DNA of 64,000 nt from NCBI RefSeq assembly GCF_022478115.1, contig NZ_JAKGSC010000002.1, positions 433,788 to 497,787 on the forward strand, written 5' to 3'. Positions within the stretch are counted from its first letter, which is position 1; each line of letters opens with the position of its first letter. The translations under genes and the position numbers were made by a program. Under the pieces are notes generated by a model. The model had not been told where the DNA came from, searched no databases, and saw only the letters and a list, made by a program, of their open reading frames with translations. Positions 25,418 through 34,565 of this stretch are shown here, one piece after another. This DNA is from Tenacibaculum aquimarinum. GTDB lineage: Bacteria > Bacteroidota > Bacteroidia > Flavobacteriales > Flavobacteriaceae.

Positions 25418-26374
25418 ATGGATATATCGGTAGTAATACCACTTCTTAACGAAGAAGAATCTCTACAAGAATTACACGATTGGATTGCAAAGGTTATGCA
25501 ATCCAATCGTTATTTATATGAAATTATTTTTATTGATGATGGAAGTACAGATACTTCTTGGAATGTTATAGAAGAACTTTCTTCTAAAAACACATCCGTA
25601 AAAGGTATTCGTTTTCAAAGAAATTACGGAAAAAGTCAGGCTTTAGATGCAGGCTTTAACCTCGCTAAAGGACGCGTTGTAATTACAATGGACGCAGACC
25701 TACAAGACAGTCCAGATGAAATTCCTGAATTGTACAGCATGATTATTGATGATAATTATGATTTAGTTTCTGGTTGGAAAAAGAAACGATACGATAGTGT
25801 TTTTGCAAAAAACATACCTTCAAAATTATTTAATGCTGCCGCTAGAAAAACCTCAGGAATAAAATTAAACGATTTTAACTGCGGACTAAAAGCTTATAAA
25901 AACGAAGTTATAAAAGCCGTAAAAGTTAGCGGAGAAATGCATCGTTATATTCCGGTTTTAGCCAAAAATGAAGGTTTTAATAAGATTGGAGAGAAAGTTG
26001 TGCAACATCAAGCACGAAAATATGGAGAAACTAAATTTGGAATGAGCCGTTTTATAAATGGTTTTTTAGACTTAATTACCATTTCGTTTTTATCTAAGTT
26101 TGGAAAAAGACCAATGCACTTTTTTGGACTTTGGGGAACTTTAATGTTTCTCTTTGGGTTTTTCTCAGCTTTTTATATTGGCGCTAATAAATTATACAGA
26201 CTCTCTCAAGGTTTAAAAACTATATTAGTAACTAATAATCCTTGGTTTTACATTGCGCTAACAACCATGATTTTAGGTACTTTATTATTTCTTGCAGGCT
26301 TTTTAGCTGAAATTATAATTAAATCTAATCCGCAAGAAAAGCATTATTCAATCAAAGAAAAACTCAATTTCTAA
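25418..26374 (+). CDS. GT2 glycosyltransferase, polyprenyl-phosphate sugar transferase type
   Basis: 318 aa. A GT-A fold spans about 1-230, with the nucleotide-sugar motif IDDGSTD (42-48) and the metal-binding DAD (TMDADLQDSP, about 88-97). Two C-terminal membrane segments lie near 235-257 and 275-298. This matches the DPM1/GtrB/ArnC branch, which moves a sugar from UDP or GDP to undecaprenyl phosphate on the cytoplasmic face. The sugar cannot be told from the sequence. The phosphohexomutase gene follows by 32 bp, so the two could supply and use the same sugar. Confidence 0.88.
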   Translation: MDISVVIPLLNEEESLQELHDWIAKVMQSNRYLYEIIFIDDGSTDTSWNVIEELSSKNTSVKGIRFQRNYGKSQALDAGFNLAKGRVVITMDADLQDSPDEIPELYSMIIDDNYDLVSGWKKKRYDSVFAKNIPSKLFNAAARKTSGIKLNDFNCGLKAYKNEVIKAVKVSGEMHRYIPVLAKNEGFNKIGEKVVQHQARKYGETKFGMSRFINGFLDLITISFLSKFGKRPMHFFGLWGTLMFLFGFFSAFYIGANKLYRLSQGLKTILVTNNPWFYIALTTMILGTLLFLAGFLAEIIIKSNPQEKHYSIKEKLNF

Positions 26375-26406
26375 ATCCGTAACTTAGCTAAATATATTCT
26401 TATATT

Positions 26407-28116
26407 ATGAAAGAAATTTTAGACAATGCCAAGCAATGGCTTTCAAACGACTTTGACATTGAAACTCAGAAAGAGATTCAACATTTAATAACTACAAAAT
26501 CTCCAGATTTATCAGACAGGTTTTATAAAGATTTAGAATTTGGAACTGGAGGAATGCGCGGTATTGTAGGTGCAGGAACCAATAGAATTAACAAATACAC
26601 ATTAGGTAAAGCTACACAAGGCTTAAGTAATTACTTACTTAAAAGCTACCCTAACACAAAAATAAAAGTAGCAATTGGTTATGATTGTAGACATGATAGT
26701 AAATGGTTATCTGAAGTTGTAGCAGGTATTTTATCAGCAAATAACATACAGGTTTATGTTTTTGAAGATTTACGCCCAACGCCAGAGTTATCTTTTGCTG
26801 TAAATCATTTAGATTGCCATGCAGGTATTGTATTAACAGCTTCTCATAATCCGCCAGAATATAACGGATACAAAGTATATTGGGCAGATGGCGGACAAAT
26901 TGTTCCTCCAGAAGATAAAGGTATTATTGATGAAGTAAATTCTTTAAAATTTACAGATATTAACTTCAACAGAAATGCTGAATTAATTAGTACTATTGGT
27001 GCAGAAGTAGATGATGCTTTTTGGAAAGCATCTTTAAATAGTGGAACTTTCAACCTAAAAAATAGAGAAGATTTAAAAATTGTATTTACCTCTTTACATG
27101 GTACTGCAATAAAATTAATTCCAGAAGTTTTAAAACGTGCTGGCTATACTGATGTTCATATAGTTGAAGAACAAGCAACTCCCGATGGAGATTTCCCAAC
27201 GGTAAAATCACCAAATCCAGAAGAACCAGAAGCCTTAAAAATGGCGGTAGATTTAGCTAATAAAATTGGTGCAGATATTGTTTTAGGAACCGATCCAGAC
27301 TCCGACAGAATTGGTATTGCCGTTAGAGATACTGAAGGAAACATGAAATTGCTTAACGGAAATCAAACCATGTGTTTAATGAATGATTTCTTATTACAAA
27401 ACTGGAAAAAACAAGGAAAACTAAACGGAAAACAATTTATAGGATCTACCATAGTTTCGACTCCTTTAGTTAGTGAAATTTCTGAGAGTTATGGTGTAGA
27501 AACTAAAATTGGCTTAACTGGTTTTAAATGGATTGCTAAAATGATAAAAGACTTTCCTGAGCTAGATTTTATTGGTGGTGGAGAAGAAAGTTTCGGTTAC
27601 ATGGTTGGCGACTTCGTAAGAGATAAAGATGCTGTTACTGCTGCCCTACTTGCTTGTGAAATGGCAACAAGTGCAAAAGGAAAAGGCAGTTATTTATATA
27701 AGGAATTACTAGAATTATATACGCGTCATAATTTCTACAAAGAGCATCTAGTTTCTTTAGTTAAAAAAGGAATGAACGGTGCCAAGGAAATAAAACAAAT
27801 GATGATTGATTTACGTAGTAATCCGTTATCAGAAATTGATGGCGAAAAAGTACAATTTGTATACGATTATCAATCTTCAATTAAGAAAAACTTACTAACT
27901 GGAGAAGAACTTCCAATTAGCATTCCAGCTTCAAATGTTTTAATTTATGAAACTCTAAATGGAACAAGAGTTGCCTGTAGACCAAGTGGAACAGAGCCTA
28001 AAATAAAGTTTTATTTTAGTGTAAATTCTAATTTAGACACTACAAACAATGCTGCATCTGTAGAATTTGATTTAGATTTAAAGATTAAAAGAATTGAAAA
28101 ACAATTAGGTATATAA
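26407..28116 (+). CDS. Phosphohexomutase (phosphoglucomutase/phosphomannomutase family)
   Basis: 569 aa, the length of the large PGM2-like branch. The phosphoserine loop is TASHNPPEYNG with Ser146, the Mg2+ loop is DPDSDR (Asp296, Asp298, Asp300), the sugar-binding loop is GGGEESFGY, and the phosphate-binding loop near the C-terminus is RPSGTEPKIKFY. It interconverts hexose 1- and 6-phosphates (glucose, mannose or ribose 1,5-forms, depending on the member). The ABC exporter gene starts directly at the next base, so the three genes from 25418 are probably one operon. Confidence 0.92.
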   Translation: MKEILDNAKQWLSNDFDIETQKEIQHLITTKSPDLSDRFYKDLEFGTGGMRGIVGAGTNRINKYTLGKATQGLSNYLLKSYPNTKIKVAIGYDCRHDSKWLSEVVAGILSANNIQVYVFEDLRPTPELSFAVNHLDCHAGIVLTASHNPPEYNGYKVYWADGGQIVPPEDKGIIDEVNSLKFTDINFNRNAELISTIGAEVDDAFWKASLNSGTFNLKNREDLKIVFTSLHGTAIKLIPEVLKRAGYTDVHIVEEQATPDGDFPTVKSPNPEEPEALKMAVDLANKIGADIVLGTDPDSDRIGIAVRDTEGNMKLLNGNQTMCLMNDFLLQNWKKQGKLNGKQFIGSTIVSTPLVSEISESYGVETKIGLTGFKWIAKMIKDFPELDFIGGGEESFGYMVGDFVRDKDAVTAALLACEMATSAKGKGSYLYKELLELYTRHNFYKEHLVSLVKKGMNGAKEIKQMMIDLRSNPLSEIDGEKVQFVYDYQSSIKKNLLTGEELPISIPASNVLIYETLNGTRVACRPSGTEPKIKFYFSVNSNLDTTNNAASVEFDLDLKIKRIEKQLGI

Positions 28117-29946
28117 ATGAACTATTTTAAAGACATTCTAAAATTTGCAAAACCATATCAAAAATTTGCATGGTTAAATGTATTTTTTAATATTCTATAT
28201 GCCATTTTTAATGTTTTATCTGTTCTTGGATTTATTCCTGTTTTAGGTATCTTATTCGGAAAAGAAGAAAAAGTATACAACAAACCTGTTTACGAAGGAA
28301 TTGGAAGTATTTATGACTATGTTCAAGGTACAATCAATTATTCTGTTACAGACATGTTAGAAAAAGGAGGCATCGATAAAGCTTTGTTATTTATCTGCAT
28401 ACTCTCTTTTAGCTTATTTTTCTTCAAAAATCTTTTTAGATATTTAGCTTCTTATGTGTTAGCTTTCTTAAGAAATGGTGTTGTAAAAGACATTAGAGAT
28501 AACCTATACAACAAAATCTTAGAGCTACCTATCGCCTATTTTTCAGAAAAGAAAAAAGGAGATACAATTGCACGTTTAACAGCTGATGTTAAAGAGGTTG
28601 AAACAACATTTCTAACATCTTTAGAAACTATTGTTAGAGAACCTTTAACCATTATATTTACACTTATATCTATGTTTGCTATAAGTATTAAATTAACTCT
28701 GTTTGTCTTTGTTTTATTACCAGTTTCGGGATTAATAATTTCAGGAATAAGTAAAAAACTAAAAGCAAATTCATTATTAGCACAACAAGAAACGGGTAAT
28801 TTTTTATCATTTATTGAAGAAACCTTAACTGGTTTAAGAGTGATAAAAGGTTTTAATGCTGAAAAAAGGATTGCATCAAAATTTAACGACTCTACAAAGA
28901 AATACAGCAATCTGATGACAAAGGTTATTCAGCGAAAAACATTAGCATCTCCAATGAGTGAATTCTTAGGAGTTACCACAATTATTGCAATTCTGTTTTA
29001 TGGTGGAAAATTAGTGTTAGGTGATAACAGCGACATGAAACCTCAAGAATTCTTTGGTTATATCGGTTTATTTTACTTAGTCTTAAACCCAGTAAAAGCA
29101 ATAGCTACAACGTATTCAAACATTCAAAAAGGAGATGCTTCTGCTGAACGAATTATGGATGTTTTAAATACTAAAAACACTATAACTGAACCTAGCAATC
29201 CAACATTAAAGAATACTTTTAATGCTAAAATTGAGTTTAAAAACATTTCATTTAAATATAAAGATGAATACGTTTTAAAAGACTTTTCTTTAACAATTCC
29301 TAAAGGAAAAACTGTTGCTTTGGTTGGTCAATCTGGAAGTGGAAAATCTACACTAGCAAACTTAATTACGCGTTTTTACGATGTAAATAAAGGTGAAATT
29401 TTAATTGATGATATTAACATCAAAAATATTTCAAAGAAAGCATTGAGAGATTTAATGGGAATTGTAACACAAGAATCTATTTTATTTAATGATTCAGTTG
29501 AAAATAACATAAAGTTAGGAACAGAAAACGCAACGCTTTCAGACATACAAAATGCTTCTGAAATTGCCAACGCGCACGAGTTTATTAAAGACTTACCACA
29601 ACAATACAATACTAACATTGGCGATAGCGGAAACATGCTTTCTGGTGGACAAAAACAACGTTTATCTATTGCTAGAGCAGTTTTAAAGAATCCGCCAATT
29701 ATGATTTTAGATGAAGCTACTTCTGCACTAGACACAGAAAGCGAACAATTAGTTCAGGTTGCTTTAGAAAAGATGATGGAGAATAGAACTTCTTTAGTTA
29801 TTGCACATAGGCTTTCTACCATTCAAAAAGCTGATAATATAGTAGTTATGAAAAAAGGAACTATTGTAGAACAAGGAAAACATGAAGACTTATTAACTAA
29901 AAAAGGTGAATACTTTAAGTTAGTAAATATGCAATCTTTAGCATAA
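28117..29946 (+). CDS. ABC exporter, MsbA-like half transporter
   Basis: 609 aa with fused domains. The first 330 residues are the six-helix exporter membrane domain. The ATPase follows with Walker A VGQSGSGKST, the signature LSGGQKQRLSIARA, Walker B MILDEATSALD and the switch His in AHRLST. It probably works as a homodimer moving lipid A core or another lipid or peptide outward across the inner membrane. Context with a polyprenyl-sugar transferase and sugar mutase favours a lipid-linked glycan, but this is inference. Confidence 0.92.
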   Translation: MNYFKDILKFAKPYQKFAWLNVFFNILYAIFNVLSVLGFIPVLGILFGKEEKVYNKPVYEGIGSIYDYVQGTINYSVTDMLEKGGIDKALLFICILSFSLFFFKNLFRYLASYVLAFLRNGVVKDIRDNLYNKILELPIAYFSEKKKGDTIARLTADVKEVETTFLTSLETIVREPLTIIFTLISMFAISIKLTLFVFVLLPVSGLIISGISKKLKANSLLAQQETGNFLSFIEETLTGLRVIKGFNAEKRIASKFNDSTKKYSNLMTKVIQRKTLASPMSEFLGVTTIIAILFYGGKLVLGDNSDMKPQEFFGYIGLFYLVLNPVKAIATTYSNIQKGDASAERIMDVLNTKNTITEPSNPTLKNTFNAKIEFKNISFKYKDEYVLKDFSLTIPKGKTVALVGQSGSGKSTLANLITRFYDVNKGEILIDDINIKNISKKALRDLMGIVTQESILFNDSVENNIKLGTENATLSDIQNASEIANAHEFIKDLPQQYNTNIGDSGNMLSGGQKQRLSIARAVLKNPPIMILDEATSALDTESEQLVQVALEKMMENRTSLVIAHRLSTIQKADNIVVMKKGTIVEQGKHEDLLTKKGEYFKLVNMQSLA

Positions 29947-29988
29947 AAAAATGTCATTCCTACTTTGGTAAGAATGACATTTTTTTTT
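29945..29988. terminator. Bidirectional terminator between convergent genes
   Basis: Arms ATGTCATTC (29951-29959) and GAATGACAT (29972-29980) with A and T runs on both sides. It serves the ABC gene (+) and the NTF2-like gene (-). The TGTCATTCCTAC start resembles the small repeat at 37285-37365. Confidence 0.85.
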
Positions 29989-30006
29989 AAATTTAATACA
30001 GTTAGC

Positions 30007-30393
30007 TTAACCTAACTTCTGTAACATTTCCATCATTTTACCTCCAACTAATTCAATAGCTTTTAACGGACGTAACATTACTTTAAAGTCTGTTATTTTT
30101 CCTTCAGTATTAAACGTAATTATATCAACTCCATTTATGTAAAATCCATCAATTTCAGTTTCAAACTCTAAAATTGCTTGAGTATCATTTGATGTTTCTT
30201 TTACATATTTAAAACTATCATTTAATAAAACCTTATAAGCTGCTGATAAATACATAAAAGCAAGTTTTTTTCCAACTTGAGGTTTATGTAATATTGGAGA
30301 ATGAAAAACTACTGATTCCTCTAAAATTGCATCTAACAAAGTTAAATCTCCACTTTTAATAGCCTTGTGCCAGTTATTGATATTATCAGTCAT
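30007..30393 (-). CDS. NTF2/SnoaL-like small protein
   Basis: 128 aa. The start WHKAIKSGDLTLLDAILEESVVFHSPI and the following strand pattern (AILEFETEIDGFYINGVDIITFN) fit the NTF2-like alpha+beta cone fold of nuclear transport factor 2-related proteins. Such proteins are small ligand-binding or isomerase-type enzymes with many functions; none can be assigned here. It is the last gene of a minus-strand run, 3 bp after the CCA-adding enzyme gene. Confidence 0.8.
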   Translation of the reverse strand: MTDNINNWHKAIKSGDLTLLDAILEESVVFHSPILHKPQVGKKLAFMYLSAAYKVLLNDSFKYVKETSNDTQAILEFETEIDGFYINGVDIITFNTEGKITDFKVMLRPLKAIELVGGKMMEMLQKLG

Positions 30394-30396
30394 AAT

Positions 30397-31815
30397 TTAA
30401 AGTTTTAAACCTAATTGTTGTCCTTTTTCAATCATAAATTGCTGTGAAGCTTCGTATTCATTTGGTATTTTACCATCTAAAATAGCTTCTTTTATTGCTT
30501 CTTTAATCTGCCCAATTTCTCTACAAGGCTTTAAATTAAAGGTTTTCATAATTTCTTCACCAGTAATTGGTGGCTGAAAATTACGAACACTATCGCGTTC
30601 TTCTACTTCTTTAATTTTTGCTCTTACAACTTCAAAATTCTTATGATATCTTTTAAATTTCTTCGGATTTTTAGTAGTAATATCTGCTTCACAAAGCGTC
30701 ATTAAATCTTCAATATCATCACCTGCATCAAAAATTAAACGTCTTACTGCAGAATCCGTTACATCTGTTGCTAAAACAATTGGTCTTGAGCTTAACATAA
30801 CCATTTTCTGAACAAATTTCATCTTATTATTCAATGGCATTTTTAAGCGTTTAAATAACTTGTAAACCATTTTAGAACCTACAAACTCGTGTCCATGAAA
30901 GGTCCAACCATTTTTTTTATGAAACTTTTTTGTGGGTGCTTTACCAATATCATGCAATAAAGCTGCCCAACGCAACCAAACATCTTCTGTGTATTTGGCA
31001 ATATTATCTACAACTTCTAACGTATGATAAAAATTATCTTTATGTTTCTGACCTTCAACTTCCTCTACTCCTTTTAATGCGATTAATTCAGGTAAAATTT
31101 GAGTCAACAAACTCGTTTGTTCTAAATGTAAAAATCCTATTGATGGAACTGGTGAAGACAAAATCTTATTCAATTCATCTACAATACGTTCTCTGGTAAT
31201 TATTTTTAATCGGTCAGCATTTTTAGAAATTGCTTGTAATGAGTTTTCTTCAATTGTAAAATTAAGTTGTGTAGCAAATCTAATGGCACGCATCATTCTT
31301 AACGGATCGTCAGAATACGTAATATCTGGATCTAATGGTGTCCGAATTAGTTTATTTTCTAAATCAGTAATTCCATTAAACGGATCTAATAATTTTCCGA
31401 AAGAATCCTTATTTAAACTCAATGCCAAAGCATTAATTGTAAAATCTCTTCGGTTTTGATCATCTTCTAAAGTTCCTTCAGAAACTTCTGGATTTCTACT
31501 GTCTTCTGAATACGATTCTTTACGCGCACCTACAAATTCAATTTCTACGTCTTTATAACGCAACATTGCTGTTCCGTAAGTTTTAAAAACTTGAACTTTA
31601 GGTTTATTTGGTAATAAACTTGCCACTTTTTCAGCTAGCTCAATACCGCTTCCAACTGCAACAATATCAATATCTTTTGCGGTTCCTCTTTGTAAAATAT
31701 AATCGCGTACAAAACCACCAATTACATAACTTTTTAGCTGTAACTGATTTGCTGCTTCAGAAATAAATTGAAAAATTTCAGCAGATATTGCTTCTTTATA
31801 ATACGTTTCTTGCAT
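30397..31815 (-). CDS. CCA tRNA nucleotidyltransferase with HD domain
   Basis: 472 aa. The nucleotidyltransferase head has GGFVRDYIL (33-41) and the metal pair DID (48-50). The RRDFTINALA motif (about 123-132) and the RNA-binding neck follow. A C-terminal HD phosphohydrolase domain shows HDIGKAP. The enzyme adds or repairs the 3' CCA end of tRNAs using CTP and ATP. The HD domain is a common fusion in bacteria. It is followed 3 bp later by the NTF2-like gene and preceded by the YrdC gene at 3 bp spacing. Confidence 0.94.
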   Translation of the reverse strand: MQETYYKEAISAEIFQFISEAANQLQLKSYVIGGFVRDYILQRGTAKDIDIVAVGSGIELAEKVASLLPNKPKVQVFKTYGTAMLRYKDVEIEFVGARKESYSEDSRNPEVSEGTLEDDQNRRDFTINALALSLNKDSFGKLLDPFNGITDLENKLIRTPLDPDITYSDDPLRMMRAIRFATQLNFTIEENSLQAISKNADRLKIITRERIVDELNKILSSPVPSIGFLHLEQTSLLTQILPELIALKGVEEVEGQKHKDNFYHTLEVVDNIAKYTEDVWLRWAALLHDIGKAPTKKFHKKNGWTFHGHEFVGSKMVYKLFKRLKMPLNNKMKFVQKMVMLSSRPIVLATDVTDSAVRRLIFDAGDDIEDLMTLCEADITTKNPKKFKRYHKNFEVVRAKIKEVEERDSVRNFQPPITGEEIMKTFNLKPCREIGQIKEAIKEAILDGKIPNEYEASQQFMIEKGQQLGLKL

Positions 31816-31818
31816 TAA

Positions 31819-32373
31819 TTATTCTCGAATGGTGATAACGTTATCTCCTTCTAATTTTAAAATAGTTGAAGACTTCGTAGTAATTTTTTCTTTGTGCAAA
31901 TTTACCACATAATCTACGCTCGTCAAAATAGCATTGTCTATTTCTGAAAATGAATTTGGCGTTGGTTGTCCACTCCTATTTGCAGATGTTGAAACGATTG
32001 GTTTACCGAATCTTTTAATTAGTTTTCTACAAAAATCATCTTGTACAATTCTAATTGCTAATGTATTATCTTCTTTATTGATAATGTTTTCGGCTATTCC
32101 TTTAGGATTATTATAGATTATGGTTGTTGGTTTTTGAGCTTTATTTAAAATATCTAACGCTATTTTAGGTACAGAAACATACTTTTTTAACATACTAACA
32201 GAGCTAACCAACACAATTAAACTTTTACTTTCTTCTCTGTTTTTAAGCTTAAAAACCTTCTTTACAGCGTTTACAGAAGTTGCATCGCAACCAATTCCCC
32301 AAACTGTATCTGTTGGATAAAGGATTGTTTTTTCAGCTGAAAGAGGTGTTAACGTGTTTCTTAATTGCTTCAT
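31819..32373 (-). CDS. L-threonylcarbamoyladenylate synthase (Sua5/YrdC/YciO family)
   Basis: 184 aa YrdC-fold domain. It shows the family start ILYPTDTVWGIGCDA, the KXR-type segment LKNREESKSLIVLV, and SANRSGQPTP near the end. The product forms threonylcarbamoyl-AMP from threonine, bicarbonate and ATP for the t6A37 tRNA modification. Coupling with a CCA-adding enzyme gene makes a small tRNA-maturation operon. Confidence 0.92.
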   Translation of the reverse strand: MKQLRNTLTPLSAEKTILYPTDTVWGIGCDATSVNAVKKVFKLKNREESKSLIVLVSSVSMLKKYVSVPKIALDILNKAQKPTTIIYNNPKGIAENIINKEDNTLAIRIVQDDFCRKLIKRFGKPIVSTSANRSGQPTPNSFSEIDNAILTSVDYVVNLHKEKITTKSSTILKLEGDNVITIRE

Positions 32374-32402
32374 CTTATATTGAAACTAAATTTATTGATT
32401 TC

Positions 32403-33146
32403 TTATTTATAAAGTTTGTCTAAATACTCATAACGTTTACGAACTCCGTAAGCCATTAAATAAGATAATTGTAATCCTTTAAAACCATCTAAAAAACCGA
32501 ATCTTATTATAAAATGAATTAAAAATCTTGCAGGTGGTTTTATTAAAGTGTGAAAAAAAGTAACTTTTTTCCCTTTAGCAAAAAGTTCTTTTGCTTGTAA
32601 TTGTGCATATTGATTTAACTTCTGCTTATAATGTTCACTATTTTTATAAGAATAATGATTCAATTTATTTTTTAAAAATGATGTTTTTCCATTACACACC
32701 AACTCTTCGTGCACAACACCTTTGTATTTACATTCATTTTTTAAAAACAATCGTTTTACTTTACTAGTTCTAAATCCAGAAAAATTGATTTTAGTTCCTC
32801 TATAAAAGAAGTTTCTTTTTATATAAAATGCTACAGAATTATTAGGATTATTAACTGTACTTAATATTTCTTCTTGAAGTTTTTTAGGCAATTCTTCATC
32901 TGCATCTAATACTAAAACCCAATCATTTATTGCCTTTTCTATTGCATAATTTTTTTGAGTAGAAAAATCGTCGAATTTTCGTTGTAATAAGGTTACATTT
33001 TTATTTTTTTTAACAATAGCAACTGTTTCATCTGTACTAAAAGAATCAATAACAATAACTTCATCTGCAAATAAAACCGAATTTATTGCACGTTGAATAT
33101 TATCTTGCTCGTTAAGCGTAGGAATTATTGCTGTAATTTTTGTCAA
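32403..33146 (-). CDS. GT2 glycosyltransferase, KdtX/WaaE type
   Basis: 247 aa. The N-terminus AIIPTLNEQDNIQRAINS, the segment VIVIDSFSTDETV and the metal-binding LDADEEL (about 79-85) define a GT-A family 2 enzyme. The segment after it (NYAIEKAINDWVLVLDADEELP pattern) matches the LPS core glycosyltransferases related to KdtX/WaaE. A weak C-terminal hydrophobic stretch suggests membrane association. Donor and acceptor are unknown. A -7 box is at 33161-33168. Confidence 0.88.
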   Translation of the reverse strand: MTKITAIIPTLNEQDNIQRAINSVLFADEVIVIDSFSTDETVAIVKKNKNVTLLQRKFDDFSTQKNYAIEKAINDWVLVLDADEELPKKLQEEILSTVNNPNNSVAFYIKRNFFYRGTKINFSGFRTSKVKRLFLKNECKYKGVVHEELVCNGKTSFLKNKLNHYSYKNSEHYKQKLNQYAQLQAKELFAKGKKVTFFHTLIKPPARFLIHFIIRFGFLDGFKGLQLSYLMAYGVRKRYEYLDKLYK

Positions 33147-33160
33147 AAAAATATTTTTCT

Positions 33161-33168
33161 CAAAGATA
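33161..33168 (-). promoter_or_regulatory. -7 box TATCTTTG
   Basis: A perfect TAnnTTTG on the minus strand, 14 bp before the start codon at 33146. Confidence 0.55.
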
Positions 33169-33180
33169 GTATTCTACAAC

Positions 33181-33213
33181 AAAAAAACACACAAATTTCT
33201 TTGTGTGTTTTTC
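33181..33213 (-). terminator. Terminator after dapD
   Basis: Arms AAACACACAAA and TTTGTGTGTTT with a TTTC-type loop, then a U-run on the minus strand. It lies 17 bp beyond the dapD stop codon. Confidence 0.8.
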
Positions 33214-33230
33214 TTCATATTTAAAAATTT

Positions 33231-34046
33231 TTAAACTGCTACGTCATACTCACGTAAAGCATCATTTAAAGAAGTTTTCTTATTAGTACTTTCTTTACGT
33301 TTACCAATTATTAAAGCACAAGGAACTTGATATTCACCTGCAGCAAATTTCTTTGTGTAACTACCTGGAATTACAACTGAACGCGCAGGAACTCTTCCTT
33401 TCATTTCAACAGGTTCGTCACCAGTTACATCAATAATTTTTGTACTCATTGTTAGTACAACATTTGCGCCTAAAACAGCTTCTTTTTCTACATGAACTCC
33501 TTCAACAACAATACAACGAGAACCTATAAAAGCACCATCTTCAATTATTACTGGAGCTGCTTGTAAAGGTTCTAAAACACCACCAATTCCAACACCTCCA
33601 GAAAGGTGAACATTTTTACCAATTTGTGCACAAGAACCAACAGTTGCCCAAGTATCTACCATAGTTCCTTCATCTACATAAGCACCAATATTTACATAAC
33701 TTGGCATTAAAATAGTGCCTGGAGAAATGTAAGCTCCATGACGTGCAACTGCATTTGGCACAACTCTAATTCCTCTTTCTGCAAAGTTTCTTTTTAAAGG
33801 AATTTTATCGTGATATTCAAAAATACCAGCTTCTAAAGTTTCCATTTTTTGAATTGGGAAATACAAAACCACAGCTTTTTTTACCCATTCATTAACTTGC
33901 CAACCATCATTTGTAGGTTCTGCAACTCTAAGTTCTCCTGCATCTAACAAATCAACCACTTTTCTTATGGTTGCAATTGTTTTTTCATCTTTTAATAAAT
34001 CTCGGTTTTCCCAAGCTTTTTCTATAATTGAACGTATTTCCGTCAT
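33231..34046 (-). CDS. dapD: Tetrahydrodipicolinate N-succinyltransferase
   Basis: 271 aa, full length. A helical N-terminal domain precedes a left-handed parallel beta-helix built from hexapeptide repeats (about residues 100-220, including VNIGAYVDEGTMVDTWATVG and VHLSGGVGIGGV). It succinylates 2,3,4,5-tetrahydrodipicolinate with succinyl-CoA in the lysine/meso-diaminopimelate pathway as a cytoplasmic trimer. It is a single-gene unit with a -7 box at 34069-34076 and its own terminator. Confidence 0.96.
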   Translation of the reverse strand: MTEIRSIIEKAWENRDLLKDEKTIATIRKVVDLLDAGELRVAEPTNDGWQVNEWVKKAVVLYFPIQKMETLEAGIFEYHDKIPLKRNFAERGIRVVPNAVARHGAYISPGTILMPSYVNIGAYVDEGTMVDTWATVGSCAQIGKNVHLSGGVGIGGVLEPLQAAPVIIEDGAFIGSRCIVVEGVHVEKEAVLGANVVLTMSTKIIDVTGDEPVEMKGRVPARSVVIPGSYTKKFAAGEYQVPCALIIGKRKESTNKKTSLNDALREYDVAV

Positions 34047-34068
34047 TTTATTGCTTATATATTTTTAA

Positions 34069-34076
34069 CAAATATA
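34069..34076 (-). promoter_or_regulatory. dapD: -7 box TATATTTG of dapD
   Basis: A perfect TAnnTTTG on the minus strand, 22 bp before the dapD start codon. Confidence 0.55.
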
Positions 34077-34127
34077 AAAACTACTTTAGTCTTGGCATAA
34101 AATTTAGTGTAGTATAAACAGAAAACT

Positions 34128-34135
34128 TATTTTTG
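34128..34135 (+). promoter_or_regulatory. -7 box TATTTTTG of ruvX
   Basis: A TAnnTTTG match 19 bp before the start codon of the YqgF/RuvX gene. Confidence 0.45.
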
Positions 34136-34154
34136 TATAAATTTTTAAATACTA

Positions 34155-34562
34155 ATGGCGCGAATTGTAGCGATAGATTTTGGAAAAAAAAGAACTGGTA
34201 TTGCGGTTACTGATGATTTACAGATTATAGCTTCTGGATTAACAACAGTTAATACTGAAGAGCTTATTCCTTTTTTAAAGGAATATATTTCAAAAGAAAA
34301 TGTTCAGTTATTTTTGATTGGAGAACCAAAACAAATGGACAATACTGAAAGTGAAAGCGAAGAGTTAATTCGTCCTTTTATAGAAAAATTGAAGAAAGCA
34401 ATTCCTTCAATTCCATTTGAAAGAGTTGATGAACGCTTTACTTCTAAAATGGCTTTCCAAACCATGATAGATGGTGGTTTAACTAAAAAACAACGTAGAA
34501 ATAAAGCACTAGTTGATGAAATTAGCGCCACAATAATTTTACAATCTTACTTATATAGGTAG
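34155..34562 (+). CDS. ruvX: Holliday junction resolvase-like YqgF/RuvX
   Basis: 135 aa with an RNase H fold. It shows IDFGKKRTGIAVTD at the N-terminus (catalytic Asp7), the segment LFLIGEPKQMDNTESE in place of the usual GLP-type motif, and VDERFTS with a second acidic pair. The family is involved in pre-16S rRNA 5' processing and has been linked to Holliday junction resolution. It is convergent with the pyruvyltransferase gene, only 3 bp apart. Confidence 0.92.
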   Translation: MARIVAIDFGKKRTGIAVTDDLQIIASGLTTVNTEELIPFLKEYISKENVQLFLIGEPKQMDNTESESEELIRPFIEKLKKAIPSIPFERVDERFTSKMAFQTMIDGGLTKKQRRNKALVDEISATIILQSYLYR

Positions 34563-34565
34563 TTT

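Noticed and set aside
30930..31199. Plus-strand frame within the CCA-adding enzyme gene
   Set aside because: It overlaps the HD region entirely and has no promoter or family resemblance.
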